Part shown: in pieces, positions 9,967 to 18,773 of the stretch | Layout: the number at the start of each line of letters is the position of its first letter | Position numbering within the stretch: the first letter of the stretch is position 1 | DNA from: Parafrankia discariae | GTDB lineage: Bacteria; Actinomycetota; Actinomycetes; Frankiales; Frankiaceae | Direction of reading: 5' to 3' | NCBI RefSeq assembly: GCF_000373365.1 | Contig: NZ_KB891218.1 | Coordinates: 1 to 64,000 of the forward strand | DNA: 64,000 bases | Program-made: the position numbers and the translations under genes | The notes under the pieces: generated by a model | Databases searched by the model: none | What the model saw: only the letters and a program-made list of their open reading frames with translations | Told to the model about the DNA's origin: nothing

Positions 9967-10496
9967 ACGACACCGGGGATTCCAGCACAGACCCGGATCC
10001 GGACGCGGGGCGCGGCGTGCGGATCGGGGTGGATGTCGGGTCGGTGCGGGTCGGTGTGGCGGTGAGCGATCCCGACGGTCTGCTCGCCGTCCCGGTGACA
10101 ACCCTGCGCCGAGATGTGTCCCGCCGTGGCTTTTCGGACGTCGACGAGCTTGCCGACATCGTTCGGGACAGGCACGCTGTCGAGGTTGTCGTCGGTCTGC
10201 CGCGTCACCTCTCCGGCCGGGAGGGCGAGGCCGTCCGGCTCGCGCGGCGGTACGCGGAGCTGCTGTCCGCGCGTGTCGCGCCCGTGCCGGTCCGTCTCGT
10301 CGACGAGCGGCTGACCACGGTCGTGGCGCATCGCAGAATGGCTGAGCGCGGACTGCGTTCCCGGGCCCGCCGTGATCTCGTGGATCAGGAGGCAGCAGTG
10401 CAGATCCTGCAGCAGCACCTGGACGTCCGCCGGGCACGCGGGGGAGCCGACGGCGCCGCCCCGGGCGGTACTGGGCGGCCCCTGGATCCGGCGTGA
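9963..10496 (+). CDS. ruvX: RuvX/YqgF-family Holliday junction resolvase-like nuclease
   Basis: This 177-residue RNase H-fold protein belongs to the YqgF/RuvX family, implicated in pre-16S rRNA 5'-end maturation and possibly recombination. The first catalytic Asp lies in [17 protein letters not shown] (about 20-36). [11 protein letters not shown] and [10 protein letters not shown] carry the second and third conserved acidic or substrate regions, and [15 protein letters not shown] the final Asp. The first 18 residues are a low-complexity Asp-rich extension. The GTG start overlaps the alaS stop and the gene overlaps mltG in the same way, so the three are translationally coupled. Confidence 0.92.
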   Translation: MNDTGDSSTDPDPDAGRGVRIGVDVGSVRVGVAVSDPDGLLAVPVTTLRRDVSRRGFSDVDELADIVRDRHAVEVVVGLPRHLSGREGEAVRLARRYAELLSARVAPVPVRLVDERLTTVVAHRRMAERGLRSRARRDLVDQEAAVQILQQHLDVRRARGGADGAAPGGTGRPLDPA

Positions 10497-11902
10497 TCCG
10501 GGACGGGGACGGATTCGACGAGCTGCTCGACGGCGCGGGCTACGACGACTACGACGACCGGGAGTACGGGGAACAGCGCCGGGCCGCGACGGGTGCCCGC
10601 CGGGGCCGCGGCGGCGGCCCGGACGACCGCGGCCGCAGCCGCGACCGGGCCGGCCTGGCGGCGGATGAGCACGATCCGGCGGGCTACGAGGAGGCCGGCC
10701 TCGAGGAGGCCGGCTTCGAGGCCGACGCGTACGGGGCGTACGGCGGCTACGACGACGTCGCCGGAGACGACCCCGAGGACGGGTCCGGCCCGCCGGGGCG
10801 TGGCCGCGGGCGCGGCGCGGCCCGGGGGCGGTCTGACGGACGTCGGCCGGGTTCGGCCCTGCCGAAGCTGATCGGTGTCCTGGTCGTGGTCGCCGCCCTG
10901 GTCGGCGCGGGGATCTTCGGCGTCGGCAAGGTCGTCGGCCGGATCGGCGGGGAGCCCGCGGCCGACTACGCGGGGTCCGGGGAGGGCCTCGTCGTCGTCC
11001 AGGTGCCCGCCGGCGCCACGTCGTCGGAGATCGCCGGCCGGCTGGCCGCCTCCGACGTGATCGCCAGCCGGCAGGCCTTCGTCAACGTCGCGTCGCGGGA
11101 TCAGCGCGCCCTGTCGATCCAGCCGGGCACCTACCGGCTGCGCTCGAAGATGAGCGCCGCGGCGGCGCTGGACGCGCTGCTCGACGACGCCTCCTCCGCG
11201 CTGTTCCGGTACACGATCAGCCCGGGGGACACGGTCCGGCAGGTGTTCAAGGAGCTGTCCACACGCACGGGCACGCCGGTGGCAGACCTGGAGGCGATCG
11301 CACGCAAGCCGTCGTCGCTGGGCCTGCCCGAGTACGCCACGGGGCTGGAGGGCTACCTCTTCCCGTCGACCTACGACGTCGCGCCCGGCACCGACCCGGT
11401 GGACGTGCTCAAGGAGGCGGTCGCCCGGTTCCGGGCCAATGCCGAGAAGATCAACCTCGCCGGCCGCGCGGCGTCCGGGCACGTCAGGCCCCAGGACATC
11501 GTGATCATCGCCTCGATCATCGAGAAGGAGGTGGCGAACCAGGACGAGGGGCCGAAGGTGGCGCGGGTCATCTACAACCGGCTGAACGACGAGACGGGCC
11601 GCTTCCGGCGGATCGACATGGACTCGACCACCCGGTACGCCTTCGACGAGTACGAGGGCCCGCTGAGCGACGCCCAGCTGCGCGCGAACAACCCGTACAA
11701 CACTCGCACGGTCGAGGGGCTGCCGCCCGGCGCGATCTCGAACCCGAGCTCCTGGGCGATCGAGTCCGCGCTCAGCCCGGCGCCCGGATCGTGGTTCTAC
11801 TTCGTCTCCATGCCGCAGACGCACGAGACGGTCTTCGCCACCACCGACGCGGAGTTCGAGGAGGCGTTGGCCGAATACCACCGCCAGGGAGGGGCTGAAT
11901 AG
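10493..11902 (+). CDS. mltG: MltG-type endolytic murein transglycosylase
   Basis: MltG cleaves nascent glycan strands in the periplasm-facing space and is thought to set glycan length. Of 469 residues, the first 120 are an acidic, Tyr/Asp/Gly-rich cytoplasmic region, longer than in model MltG. A single transmembrane helix follows (about 122-146, LIGVLVVVAALVGAGIFGV). A LysM-like subdomain (VVQVPAGATSSEIAGRLA) precedes the YceG catalytic domain with ASIIEKEV (catalytic Glu near 344) and the C-terminal NPYNTRTVEGLPPGAI/ISNPS signature. The GTG start overlaps the ruvX stop. Confidence 0.93.
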   Translation: MIRDGDGFDELLDGAGYDDYDDREYGEQRRAATGARRGRGGGPDDRGRSRDRAGLAADEHDPAGYEEAGLEEAGFEADAYGAYGGYDDVAGDDPEDGSGPPGRGRGRGAARGRSDGRRPGSALPKLIGVLVVVAALVGAGIFGVGKVVGRIGGEPAADYAGSGEGLVVVQVPAGATSSEIAGRLAASDVIASRQAFVNVASRDQRALSIQPGTYRLRSKMSAAAALDALLDDASSALFRYTISPGDTVRQVFKELSTRTGTPVADLEAIARKPSSLGLPEYATGLEGYLFPSTYDVAPGTDPVDVLKEAVARFRANAEKINLAGRAASGHVRPQDIVIIASIIEKEVANQDEGPKVARVIYNRLNDETGRFRRIDMDSTTRYAFDEYEGPLSDAQLRANNPYNTRTVEGLPPGAISNPSSWAIESALSPAPGSWFYFVSMPQTHETVFATTDAEFEEALAEYHRQGGAE

Positions 11903-11904
11903 CC

Positions 11905-12801
11905 GTGGTGATCAGCTCTCGTGACCGTGCGGAGCCGGCCGGGCCGGGTCCGCACGCCAGGCGGGCGGCGGTGCTCGGCTCGCCCATCGGCCACTCCCTG
12001 TCCCCGGTGCTGCACACCGCCGCCTACGAGCGGCTCGGCCTGGACCTGACCTACACGGCGATCGAGTGCGACGAGGCCGGCCTGCCGGGCATGCTCGACC
12101 GCCTGCGCGACGAGCCCGGCTGGGCCGGGGTCTCGCTGACGATGCCGCTCAAGACCGCGGCGGTCGACCTGCTCGACGACGTCGAACCCACCGCGGCCCT
12201 GCTCGGCGCGGTGAACACCGTGGTCGTCCGGGCGGACGGGCGGCTCGCCGGGTTCAACACCGACGTCGACGGCGTCGGGTACGCGCTGCGGCGGCTCACC
12301 GGCGGGGCGGCCCCGGTCCAGCCACTGGTCCTCGGGGCCGGCGGCACGGCGCGGGCGGTGGTCGCCGCGCTCGCCCGGGGCGGGGCCACCCGGGTCGCCG
12401 TCGTGGCGCGCCGCCCCGGCGCGGTCGCCGAACTCGTCGGCATCGGTGCCCGGCTCGGGGTCTCGGTCACGGCGCTGCCCTGGGACATCCTGACCGGCGG
12501 GATGCCGGCCGGGCCGGACCTGGTGGTCGCCACCACCCCCGCCGGGGTGACCGACGAGCTCGCGCGCCGCCCCTGGCCGGTGACCTGCGCGTTGCTGGAG
12601 CTGCTCTACCACCCCTGGCCCACGGCGCTGGCGGCCGGCGCCTACCGCGGCGGCGCGCGGGTGGTCGGCGGCCTCGAGGTGCTGGCCGGCCAGGCGGTCG
12701 GGCAGGTGTGCCACTTCACCGGCCGTCCCGTGGACGAAGGGGTCCTGCTCGCCGCCGGGCACGCGGCGCTGTCGGCCCGCGTCGCGAGCCGCACCGGGTG
12801 A
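11905..12801 (+). CDS. aroE: Shikimate dehydrogenase
   Basis: AroE reduces 3-dehydroshikimate to shikimate with NADPH in the shikimate pathway. The 298-residue protein shows the shikimate-binding SPIGHSLSPVLH near 27-38, catalytic Lys in LTMPLKTAAVD near 82, VNTVVV and FNTDVDG, and the dinucleotide loop GAGGTARA near 147. The GTG at 11905 lies two bases after the mltG stop, with GGAGGGG about ten bases upstream; a second GTG follows immediately. It belongs to the alaS-ruvX-mltG-aroE run, with other aro genes 0.8 kb downstream. Confidence 0.95.
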   Translation: MVISSRDRAEPAGPGPHARRAAVLGSPIGHSLSPVLHTAAYERLGLDLTYTAIECDEAGLPGMLDRLRDEPGWAGVSLTMPLKTAAVDLLDDVEPTAALLGAVNTVVVRADGRLAGFNTDVDGVGYALRRLTGGAAPVQPLVLGAGGTARAVVAALARGGATRVAVVARRPGAVAELVGIGARLGVSVTALPWDILTGGMPAGPDLVVATTPAGVTDELARRPWPVTCALLELLYHPWPTALAAGAYRGGARVVGGLEVLAGQAVGQVCHFTGRPVDEGVLLAAGHAALSARVASRTG

Positions 12802-12840
12802 GCCCGGTGACCGCGGCGGTCGGGTGAGCAGGGCGGTCGG

Positions 12841-13512
12841 GTGAGCACGGTGGTGGTCGCCGCCACCGTGACGGCCGGGGTCTGCGCCGCGGTGCCGATC
12901 CCGCTGCTGCCCCGGCTCGTCGGCTCCTTCGATCCGGTGGACGGCCGGCCGCCGTGCCGGGCGGCCCCCGCGCCGGCCGCTCTCAGCGCCGTCACGGCCG
13001 CCCTGATCGCCGCGGTGGCCGCGTCGACCTACCCGCACCCGGGACGTCTGCCCGCCTACCTGTACCTGACGGTTGTCGGGGTCGTGCTCGCCGCGGTGGA
13101 CCTGCGGGTGCACCGCCTGCCGGACGTGATCGTGCTGCCCTCCTACCCGGTGCTGGTCGGGCTGCTCGCCGTGCCCGCGCTGGCCGAGGGCGCGCCGGAC
13201 CGCTGGCCGCGGGCGCTGCTCGCCGGCGCCGTGGCCTGGCTGCTGTACGCGGGCCTGCGCCTGCTGCCGGGAGCCGGGCTGGGCCGGGGGGACGTGAAGC
13301 TCGCCGGGCTGCTCGGTGTGGCGACGGGCTGGCTGGGCTGGTCGGCCGTCGCGGTGTGGCTGGTCGCGACGACCATGATCTCCGGCGTGGTGGTGCTCGT
13401 GCTGCTGGCGCTGCGCCGGGTGTCCCGCCGTGATCCCATTGCCTACGGCCCGTTTCTGCTGGCCGGGGCGCTGATCGCGGTGCTCGGCGCCGGCTGGGAA
13501 CCGGCCGGCTGA
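12841..13512 (+). CDS. A24-family prepilin peptidase, short form
   Basis: This polytopic membrane aspartyl protease processes type IV prepilin-like signal peptides (TadV/PilD type). It has 223 residues and about six hydrophobic segments. The two catalytic Asp motifs are present: [10 protein letters not shown] near 80-90 and GRGDVKLAG near 148-156. The N-terminal cytoplasmic N-methyltransferase domain with its Cys pairs is absent, as in many actinobacterial short forms. No pilin or Tad genes are in view, so the substrate lies elsewhere. GTG start, 39 bases after aroE. Its place between aroE and aroC is seen in several actinobacteria and need not mean a shared function. Confidence 0.88.
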   Translation: MSTVVVAATVTAGVCAAVPIPLLPRLVGSFDPVDGRPPCRAAPAPAALSAVTAALIAAVAASTYPHPGRLPAYLYLTVVGVVLAAVDLRVHRLPDVIVLPSYPVLVGLLAVPALAEGAPDRWPRALLAGAVAWLLYAGLRLLPGAGLGRGDVKLAGLLGVATGWLGWSAVAVWLVATTMISGVVVLVLLALRRVSRRDPIAYGPFLLAGALIAVLGAGWEPAG

Positions 13513-13570
13513 GCGATCTCCGGCCCGCGACGGGAGCTCGTACCGGACCGGCCGTGAAAGACTGGCGGGC

Positions 13571-14755
13571 ATGGTGCGTTGGTTGACGGCGGGGGAGTCA
13601 CACGGCCCTGCCCTGGTTGCGACGGTCGAGGGGTTGCCGGCGGGCATCCGGGTGTCCAGTGCGGACATCGGCGCCGAGCTGGCCCGGCGCCGTCTCGGCC
13701 ACGGCCGCGGCGCCCGGATGAAGTTCGAGCAGGACGAGATCGAGCTGCTCGGGGGCCTGCGGCACGGGGTCAGCCTGGGCGGCCCGGTGAGCGTCGTCGT
13801 GCGTAACACCGAGTGGCCGAAGTGGGAGCGGGTGATGGCCCCCGACCCGATCGACCCGGCGGAGCTGGAGGGGCTGGGCCGCAACGCCCCGCTCACCCGT
13901 CCACGCCCGGGCCACGCCGACCTCGCCGGCATGCAGAAGTACGGCTTCGACGACGCGCGGCCTGTGCTCGAGCGGGCGAGTGCCCGGGAGACGGCCGCCC
14001 GGGTCGCGCTGGGCACGGTCGCCAAGGCGCTGCTGCGCCAGGCGTACGGCATCGAGGTGGTCTCGCACGTCGTCGCGATCGGCGCGGTCGAGGTTCCCGA
14101 GGGCACGCCGCCGCCCACCTCGCTGGCCGCCGTCGACGCCGACCCGGTGCGCTGCGGCGATCCGGCCAGCAGCGCGCGCATGGTCGCCGAGATCGACGCC
14201 GCGCACCGCGACGCGGACACCCTCGGCGGCGTCGTCGAGGTGCTGGCCTACGGCTGCCCGCCAGGGCTGGGCAGCTACGTCCACGGCGACCGCCGGCTCG
14301 ACGCGCGGCTCGCCGGCGAGCTGATGGGCATCCAGGCGATCAAGGGCGTCGAGTTCGGTGACGGTTTCCGCACCGCCCGCCGGCGCGGATCGGTCGCCCA
14401 CGACGAGATCGAGCCGATCGAGGGGCCGGGCCGGCGGGTCCGCCGGGCCAGCGACCGCGCCGGCGGCGTCGAGGGCGGGATGACGACGGGCGAGCCGCTG
14501 CGGGTCCGCGCGGCGATGAAGCCGATCTCGTCCCTGTCGAAGCCACTGGCCACGATCGACGTCGCCACCGGCGACCCGGCCGTCGCCATCGCCCAGCGGT
14601 CGGACGTGTGCGCGGTGCCGGCGGCCGGCGTGGTCGCCGAGGCGATGGTCGCCCTCGTGCTGGCCGGCGCGGCCCTGGAGAAGTTCGGCGGCGACTCGGT
14701 GGAGGAGACCCGGCGTAACTGCGAGGCCTACCTGAAGTCGCTGGCGGTGCGCTGA
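13571..14755 (+). CDS. aroC: Chorismate synthase
   Basis: AroC makes chorismate from 5-enolpyruvylshikimate 3-phosphate using reduced FMN. The protein has 394 residues. N-terminal signature [10 protein letters not shown] is at 8-17, [12 protein letters not shown] near 40-51, a central region around [14 protein letters not shown], and a C-terminal KPISSL plus [19 protein letters not shown]. The ATG at 13571 starts directly at the family's canonical N-terminus ([12 protein letters not shown]). aroK follows after two bases and aroB overlaps aroK, so aroC-aroK-aroB form one unit. Confidence 0.96.
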   Translation: MVRWLTAGESHGPALVATVEGLPAGIRVSSADIGAELARRRLGHGRGARMKFEQDEIELLGGLRHGVSLGGPVSVVVRNTEWPKWERVMAPDPIDPAELEGLGRNAPLTRPRPGHADLAGMQKYGFDDARPVLERASARETAARVALGTVAKALLRQAYGIEVVSHVVAIGAVEVPEGTPPPTSLAAVDADPVRCGDPASSARMVAEIDAAHRDADTLGGVVEVLAYGCPPGLGSYVHGDRRLDARLAGELMGIQAIKGVEFGDGFRTARRRGSVAHDEIEPIEGPGRRVRRASDRAGGVEGGMTTGEPLRVRAAMKPISSLSKPLATIDVATGDPAVAIAQRSDVCAVPAAGVVAEAMVALVLAGAALEKFGGDSVEETRRNCEAYLKSLAVR

Positions 14756-14757
14756 CC

Positions 14758-15321
14758 ATGCGAGCGGAGAACGGGTCGCGAGCCGACGGGCGGGGGGCAG
14801 CCGTGGCCGGCCCGGTCGCCGTACTGGTCGGTGCGCCGGGAGCGGGCAAGAGCACCGTCGGCATGGCGGTCGCGGCGCGGCTCGGGGTGACCTTCCGGGA
14901 CACCGACGCCGACGTCGAGTCGAACCTCGGGATGAGCGTCTCCGACGTGTTCCTGGAACACGGCGAGGAGTACTTCCGCGCCGTGGAGCGGGCGGCGGTG
15001 CTGACGGCCCTGGCCGAGCACCCGGGTGTGCTCGCCCTCGGCGGCGGGGCGGTGCTCGACGCCGGCGTCCGCGCCGAGCTGGCCCGGCACTGGGTCGTCT
15101 ACCTCGACGTGACCGCGTCCGACGCGGCGAAGCGGGTCGGGCTCGCGCGCGACCGGCCGCTGCTCGTGGAGGGCCCGCGGACCAGGCTGGCCGCGCTGCT
15201 GAAAGCCCGCCGTCCGCTGTACGAGGAGGTGGCCGCGATCACGGTGGACACCGCCGCCCTCGGGATCGACGACGTCGTCGCCGCGATCCTGATCGAGCTC
15301 GCCGGGAAGGCGGGGCACTGA
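14758..15321 (+). CDS. aroK: Shikimate kinase
   Basis: AroK phosphorylates shikimate at the 3-hydroxyl with ATP. The 187-residue protein has Walker A GAPGAGKST at 25-33, the shikimate-binding Asp in FRDTDADVESNLG, the Arg in EEYFRAVER, GGGAVLD, and the lid Arg region AKRVGLARDRPLL. The first 20 residues are an extension with no family role. ATG start two bases after aroC; the stop overlaps the aroB start (TGATG). Confidence 0.95.
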   Translation: MRAENGSRADGRGAAVAGPVAVLVGAPGAGKSTVGMAVAARLGVTFRDTDADVESNLGMSVSDVFLEHGEEYFRAVERAAVLTALAEHPGVLALGGGAVLDAGVRAELARHWVVYLDVTASDAAKRVGLARDRPLLVEGPRTRLAALLKARRPLYEEVAAITVDTAALGIDDVVAAILIELAGKAGH

Positions 15322-16430
15322 TGTGCGCTATGAAGGTTTCCGACCTGGTCCGCATCCAGGTCACCCCGTCCGGTGACCGGGCCTACGACGTGGTGCTTGG
15401 CGAGGGCGCGCTCGACGAGCTGCCGGCGCTGGCCGTGGGGCGCACCCGGGTCATGGTCGTTCACCCGCGAGCGCTGCGGGCCACCGCCGCCGTGGTCCTC
15501 GCCGGGCTGCGTGGTGACGGCGGCGTCGAGGCACACGCCTTCGAGGTGCCCGACGGCGAGGAGGCCAAGCAGCTGCGGGTGGCCGGCGCCTGCTGGGACG
15601 CCCTCGGCCGCGTCGGCTTCACCCGTGACGACCTGGTGGTCGGGCTCGGCGGCGGGACGACGACCGACCTGGCCGGGTTCGTCGCGGCGGGCTGGCTGCG
15701 CGGCGTCGACGTCATCCAGATCCCCACCACCGTGCTCGGGATGGTCGACGCGGCGGTCGGAGGCAAGACGGGCATCGACATCGCGGCGGGCAAGAACCTG
15801 GTCGGCGCCTTCCACCAGCCGCTGGCGGTGCTCTGTGACCTGTCGACCCTGGCCAGCCTGCCGGCGGTCGAGGTCCGCGCCGGGCTCGCCGAGGTCGTCA
15901 AGACCGGGTTCATCGCCGATCCACGCATCCTCGAGCTGCTGGAGGCCGATCCGACCGGCTCGGCGCGGCTGCCCGAGCTCGTCGAGCGGTCGATCCGGGT
16001 CAAGGCGGAGGTGGTGTCCGGCGACCCGCGCGAGTCCGGCCGGCGCGAGATCCTGAACTACGGGCACACCCTCGCCCACGCGATCGAGAAGGTCGAGAAC
16101 TTCTCCTGGCGGCATGGTGCGGCGGTCTCGGTCGGCATGGTCTTCGCCGCCGAGCTCTCCCGGCTGGTCGCCGGGCTCGACCGCGCGACCGCCGACCGTC
16201 ACCGTGAGCTGCTGCGGGCCATCGGGCTGCCGGTGGAGTACCGGGGGGACCGCTGGCCGGTGCTGCTCGACGCGATGCGGGTGGACAAGAAGACCCGGGG
16301 CCGGCGGCTGCGTTTCGTCGTGCTCGAGGAGCTCGGCCGGCCGCGCGGCTTCGACGACCCCGAGCCCGGCCTGCTGCTGGCCGCGTACGGCTCGGTGGCC
16401 GCGGGCGGTGTGAGTGCCGGCGAGAACTGA
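15321..16430 (+). CDS. aroB: 3-dehydroquinate synthase
   Basis: AroB converts DAHP to 3-dehydroquinate, the second step of the shikimate pathway, using NAD and a divalent metal. The 369-residue protein shows [16 protein letters not shown], the signature [29 protein letters not shown], and the metal-ligand segment [16 protein letters not shown] 15321 overlaps the aroK stop; another ATG at 15330 is possible. No aroQ/aroD dehydroquinase is adjacent, so that step is encoded elsewhere. Confidence 0.96.
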   Translation: MCAMKVSDLVRIQVTPSGDRAYDVVLGEGALDELPALAVGRTRVMVVHPRALRATAAVVLAGLRGDGGVEAHAFEVPDGEEAKQLRVAGACWDALGRVGFTRDDLVVGLGGGTTTDLAGFVAAGWLRGVDVIQIPTTVLGMVDAAVGGKTGIDIAAGKNLVGAFHQPLAVLCDLSTLASLPAVEVRAGLAEVVKTGFIADPRILELLEADPTGSARLPELVERSIRVKAEVVSGDPRESGRREILNYGHTLAHAIEKVENFSWRHGAAVSVGMVFAAELSRLVAGLDRATADRHRELLRAIGLPVEYRGDRWPVLLDAMRVDKKTRGRRLRFVVLEELGRPRGFDDPEPGLLLAAYGSVAAGGVSAGEN

Positions 16431-16566
16431 CCGTTCGGCTGGCAGCGCGGGCGGGTCAGCCGTGGGCTGCGAGGCGGCCATGCCCTCCATCTGTAGACTT
16501 TGCCGCGGCCTGGCCCGGTGACGAACGGCGGGCCGACGACCGACCAGCTGACGGTCGGTCGACAAC

Positions 16567-16617
16567 ACGGCGATCGGCCCTACGGCGTTACGGCGATCAG
16601 GCATACGGCGATCGGCC
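16567..16617. repeat. 13-base direct repeats in the efp leader
   Basis: ACGGCGATCGGCC occurs at 16567-16579 and 16605-16617, with a related copy around 16590-16601. They lie between a possible -10 (TAGACT near 16493) and the efp start. No role is known. Confidence 0.6.
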
Positions 16618-16648
16618 GGACGGCGACCGGAACGGAGAGACACGCGCA

Positions 16649-17212
16649 GTGGCGACAACGAACGACCTGAAGAACGGCATGACGCTCGACATCGACGGGG
16701 TGTTGTGGAACGTCGTCGGATTCCAGCACGTCAAGCCGGGCAAGGGCGGGGCGTTCGTCCGGACGACGCTGAAGAACGTGCTCACCGGCAAGGTGGTCGA
16801 CCGGACGTTCAACGCCGGAATCAAGGTGGACGTCGCGACCGTCGACCGCCGCGAGATGACCTACCTCTACCGTGACGGCGCCGACTTCGTGTTCATGGAC
16901 AGCGAGTCCTACGACCAGATCCCGGTCCCGCCGGGCGTGGTGGGCGGGGTCGCCGACTACATGCTGGAGAACACGGTCGCCACCGTCGCGCTGCACGACG
17001 ACGCGCCGCTGTACGTCGAGCTTCCGGCGAGCGTCGAGCTGACCATCGCCGCGACGGATCCGGGCGTCCAGGGTGACCGCTCGACCGGTGGCACCAAGCC
17101 GGCGACGCTCGAGACCGGCGCGAACATCCAGGTGCCGCTGTTCATCACCACCGGTGAGAAGGTCAAGGTCGACACCCGCGACGGCCGGTACCTGGGCCGG
17201 GTGACGAGCTGA
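16649..17212 (+). CDS. efp: Translation elongation factor P
   Basis: EF-P binds between the P and E sites and relieves ribosome stalling at polyproline. The 187-residue three-domain protein is typical. Domain I begins [17 protein letters not shown] and the loop that reaches the peptidyl-transferase centre is [13 protein letters not shown], with Lys at the tip position. Domain III carries the EF-P signature region [25 protein letters not shown] start with GGAGAG about ten bases before. The last codons overlap nusB. Several proline-rich proteins in this window, such as that at 44483, would be natural clients; that link is inference. Confidence 0.96.
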   Translation: MATTNDLKNGMTLDIDGVLWNVVGFQHVKPGKGGAFVRTTLKNVLTGKVVDRTFNAGIKVDVATVDRREMTYLYRDGADFVFMDSESYDQIPVPPGVVGGVADYMLENTVATVALHDDAPLYVELPASVELTIAATDPGVQGDRSTGGTKPATLETGANIQVPLFITTGEKVKVDTRDGRYLGRVTS

Positions 17213-17640
17213 GCGCCAGGTCCAAGGCCCGTAAGCGGGCGCTGGACGTCCTCTACGAGGCGGACATGCGCTCGGTGCGGGCGATGGAGACCCTTGCCGC
17301 GCACCGGGCCCAGGCCGACCCGCCGGTGCCGGACTACACCTCGGACCTGGTCGAGGGTGTGGTGGCCCATCTGGCCGAGATAGACGCGCACATCGCCCGG
17401 TTCGCCCAGGGTTGGACACTGGACCGGATGCCCCCGGTGGACCGGAACATCCTGCGGATCGCCGTGCTGGAGCTGTTCTGGCGTTCCGACGTGCCGGACC
17501 GGGTCGTCATCGACGAGGCGGTGCGGCTGGCCAAGACCATCTCCACCGAGCGGTCGCCGGCGTTCGTCAACGGTCTGCTGGCGAGCCTGCTCAAGGAGAA
17601 GCCGGTGCCGGAGGGAAGCTCCGAGTCGGCCGAGGCCTGA
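17209..17640 (+). CDS. nusB: Transcription antitermination factor NusB, CTG start
   Basis: NusB binds boxA with S10 in rRNA antitermination complexes. The first ATG or GTG in the frame (17266) would delete the conserved first helix. Extending upstream gives [18 protein letters not shown], the usual NusB N-terminus, ending at a CTG at 17209-17211 that overlaps the efp stop as CTGA and has GGTGA four bases before it. I therefore call CTG as the start: 143 residues. The C-terminal half carries [19 protein letters not shown] and [14 protein letters not shown], both family-typical. It is coupled to efp and followed by a strong hairpin at 17654-17683. Confidence 0.9.
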   Translation: MSARSKARKRALDVLYEADMRSVRAMETLAAHRAQADPPVPDYTSDLVEGVVAHLAEIDAHIARFAQGWTLDRMPPVDRNILRIAVLELFWRSDVPDRVVIDEAVRLAKTISTERSPAFVNGLLASLLKEKPVPEGSSESAEA

Positions 17641-17653
17641 GCTGATGCGGTGT

Positions 17654-17683
17654 CCCGGTACGTCACGGATGTGACGTACCGGG
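17654..17683. terminator. Strong hairpin between convergent nusB and bldD
   Basis: CCCGGTACGTCAC (17654-17666) and its exact complement (17671-17683) form a perfect 13-base-pair stem with loop GGAT, 13 bases after the nusB stop. No U-run follows on either side. Position between convergent genes suggests a bidirectional terminator. The arms also contain GTCAC/GTGAC words, so a protein-binding site is the alternative. Confidence 0.65.
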
Positions 17684-17763
17684 TCGTCCCCCAGAAGATC
17701 CCTGGTGCTGGTGCTGGTGCGACGGTACCCCCCGGTGACCGTTCGCCCATGGTGCTCGGAGCT

Positions 17764-17790
17764 TCCGGACACCCGGGCCGGGTATCCGGA
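17764..17790. terminator. Second hairpin before the bldD 3' end
   Basis: TCCGGA-C-ACCCG (17764-17775) pairs with CGGGT-A-TCCGGA (17779-17790), one mismatch, loop GGC. It lies 24 bases beyond the bldD stop and would act on bldD transcripts. Confidence 0.5.
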
Positions 17791-17813
17791 GGTCGGACCA
17801 GCCGACGGCGGGA

Positions 17814-18311
17814 CTAGGCGTCCGACGCGGCAGGCTCGCTGCCCTGCTCCGGTGAGAGAACACCCCAGGAGACGAGCTGCTCGGTGAGCTTGCTCGGTGA
17901 GGTGTCATAGATGACCGCGAGGGAACGCAGGTCCTCGTAACGGATGGAGAGCACCCGGCCGTTGTAGTCGCCGCGCTGGCTCTGGATGGTGGCGGCGTAC
18001 CGCGCGAGCGGCCCGCCCTGCTCCTTGGGAACCTGCGCGAGACGTTCGAGGTCGAGGACGATGCGCGGGGACTGCTCGAGGGGCGCCACGGTGGAGCCTT
18101 CGGGGAGCAGCTCCCCTACCGGCACGCCGTAGAACTCGGCCAGTTCAGACAGGCGCTGGACGGTGACGGCGCGGTCTCCACGCTCGTAGGAGCCCACCAC
18201 GACGGCCTTCCAGCGACCGTGCGACTTCTCCTCGACGCCATGAAGCGAGAGCCCCTGCTGGGTGCGTATCGCGCGCAGCCGAGCACCGAGCGCCTTCGCA
18301 TAGTCGGACAT
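17814..18311 (-). CDS. bldD: Developmental regulator BldD
   Basis: BldD is the c-di-GMP-controlled master repressor of development in sporulating actinobacteria. The 165-residue protein has an N-terminal XRE-type helix-turn-helix (LRAIRTQQGLSLHGVEEKS, VVVGSYERGDRAVTVQRLSE). The C-terminal domain holds the full c-di-GMP signature: RGD at 113-115, eight residues, then RYED at 124-127, matching RGD-X8-RxxD of Streptomyces BldD. ATG 18311 is chosen because the longer GTG at 18323 overlaps the Shine-Dalgarno AGGAG and adds residues absent from homologues. A TACTAT box on the minus strand around 18387 is a plausible -10. Confidence 0.95.
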   Translation of the reverse strand: MSDYAKALGARLRAIRTQQGLSLHGVEEKSHGRWKAVVVGSYERGDRAVTVQRLSELAEFYGVPVGELLPEGSTVAPLEQSPRIVLDLERLAQVPKEQGGPLARYAATIQSQRGDYNGRVLSIRYEDLRSLAVIYDTSPSKLTEQLVSWGVLSPEQGSEPAASDA

Positions 18312-18711
18312 CGAAGTGCCCACTCCTGTCGTGGTCGATCAGCTGGAACCGGGGCTCTTGCCGCCGGCGGTTACCGATAGTAGTGCCCGCCAGGTTGCGG
18401 CTCGACACCCGGGGGGTCGTGTCGCCTCTTTCTTTGTACCACTTTCTGTAGCCTCCTGGTTGCGGCTGGCATTAGCGCCGCTGGTACTTCCCGGATGGAG
18501 CGTTGGTCGACGCGTTTCGTCTATCTACGGTGACCTGTAGTAACGATTTCGGTCCTCGGTATGCGGAGCATCGTGACCCGTGTCACTCTCAGCAACGGCT
18601 CTCGCGAGCTGGTTGAAACGCCGGTGGAATCCGTCCGTACCGGGCCGACGCCCTGGGTGGCCCCGGCCCTCAGGCCTGCTCGACCGGTCCCTTGGGCCCG
18701 TGGACGGCTGG

Positions 18712-18717
18712 TACGGT
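18712..18717 (+). promoter_or_regulatory. Putative -10 of the pyr operon
   Basis: TACGGT fits TAnnnT. Transcription would start near 18724, giving a leader of about 50 bases that consists almost entirely of the PyrR hairpin. No convincing -35 was found. Confidence 0.45.
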
Positions 18718-18728
18718 CGCGTGGACCG

Positions 18729-18765
18729 CTCCTTTAAGGACCGTCCAGTGAGGCGGGGAAGGAGG
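18729..18765 (+). promoter_or_regulatory. PyrR-binding hairpin that sequesters the pyrR ribosome binding site
   Basis: CTCCTT (18729-18734) is the exact complement of AAGGAG (18759-18764), the core of the pyrR Shine-Dalgarno. Inside, CCG (18741-18743) pairs with CGG (18754-18756) and exposes the loop TCCAGTGAGG, close to the known PyrR recognition loop (UCCAGnGAGG). In mycobacteria PyrR bound with UMP stabilises such a hairpin and blocks translation. The same UMP-dependent repression is the natural reading here. No attenuator terminator is seen. Confidence 0.8.
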
Positions 18766-18773
18766 GACACCTC

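Larger units (their letters stand above)
18312..18773. other. Divergent promoter region of bldD and pyrR
   Basis: No gene. The bldD side holds TACTAT followed by GGTAACCG (minus strand, about 18368-18387). A second GTGAC/GTAAC-containing stretch is at 18530-18545. The pyrR side holds TACGGT at 18712 and the PyrR hairpin. BldD autoregulation through GTnAC words is possible but was not verified against a binding model. Confidence 0.45.

Noticed and set aside
6709-10437. A 1242-codon open frame on the minus strand across alaS
   Set aside because: It is a shadow of alaS in a GC-rich genome: composition is Gly/Arg/His-rich, there are no domains, and the plus strand encodes a complete, motif-intact alaS and ruvX.
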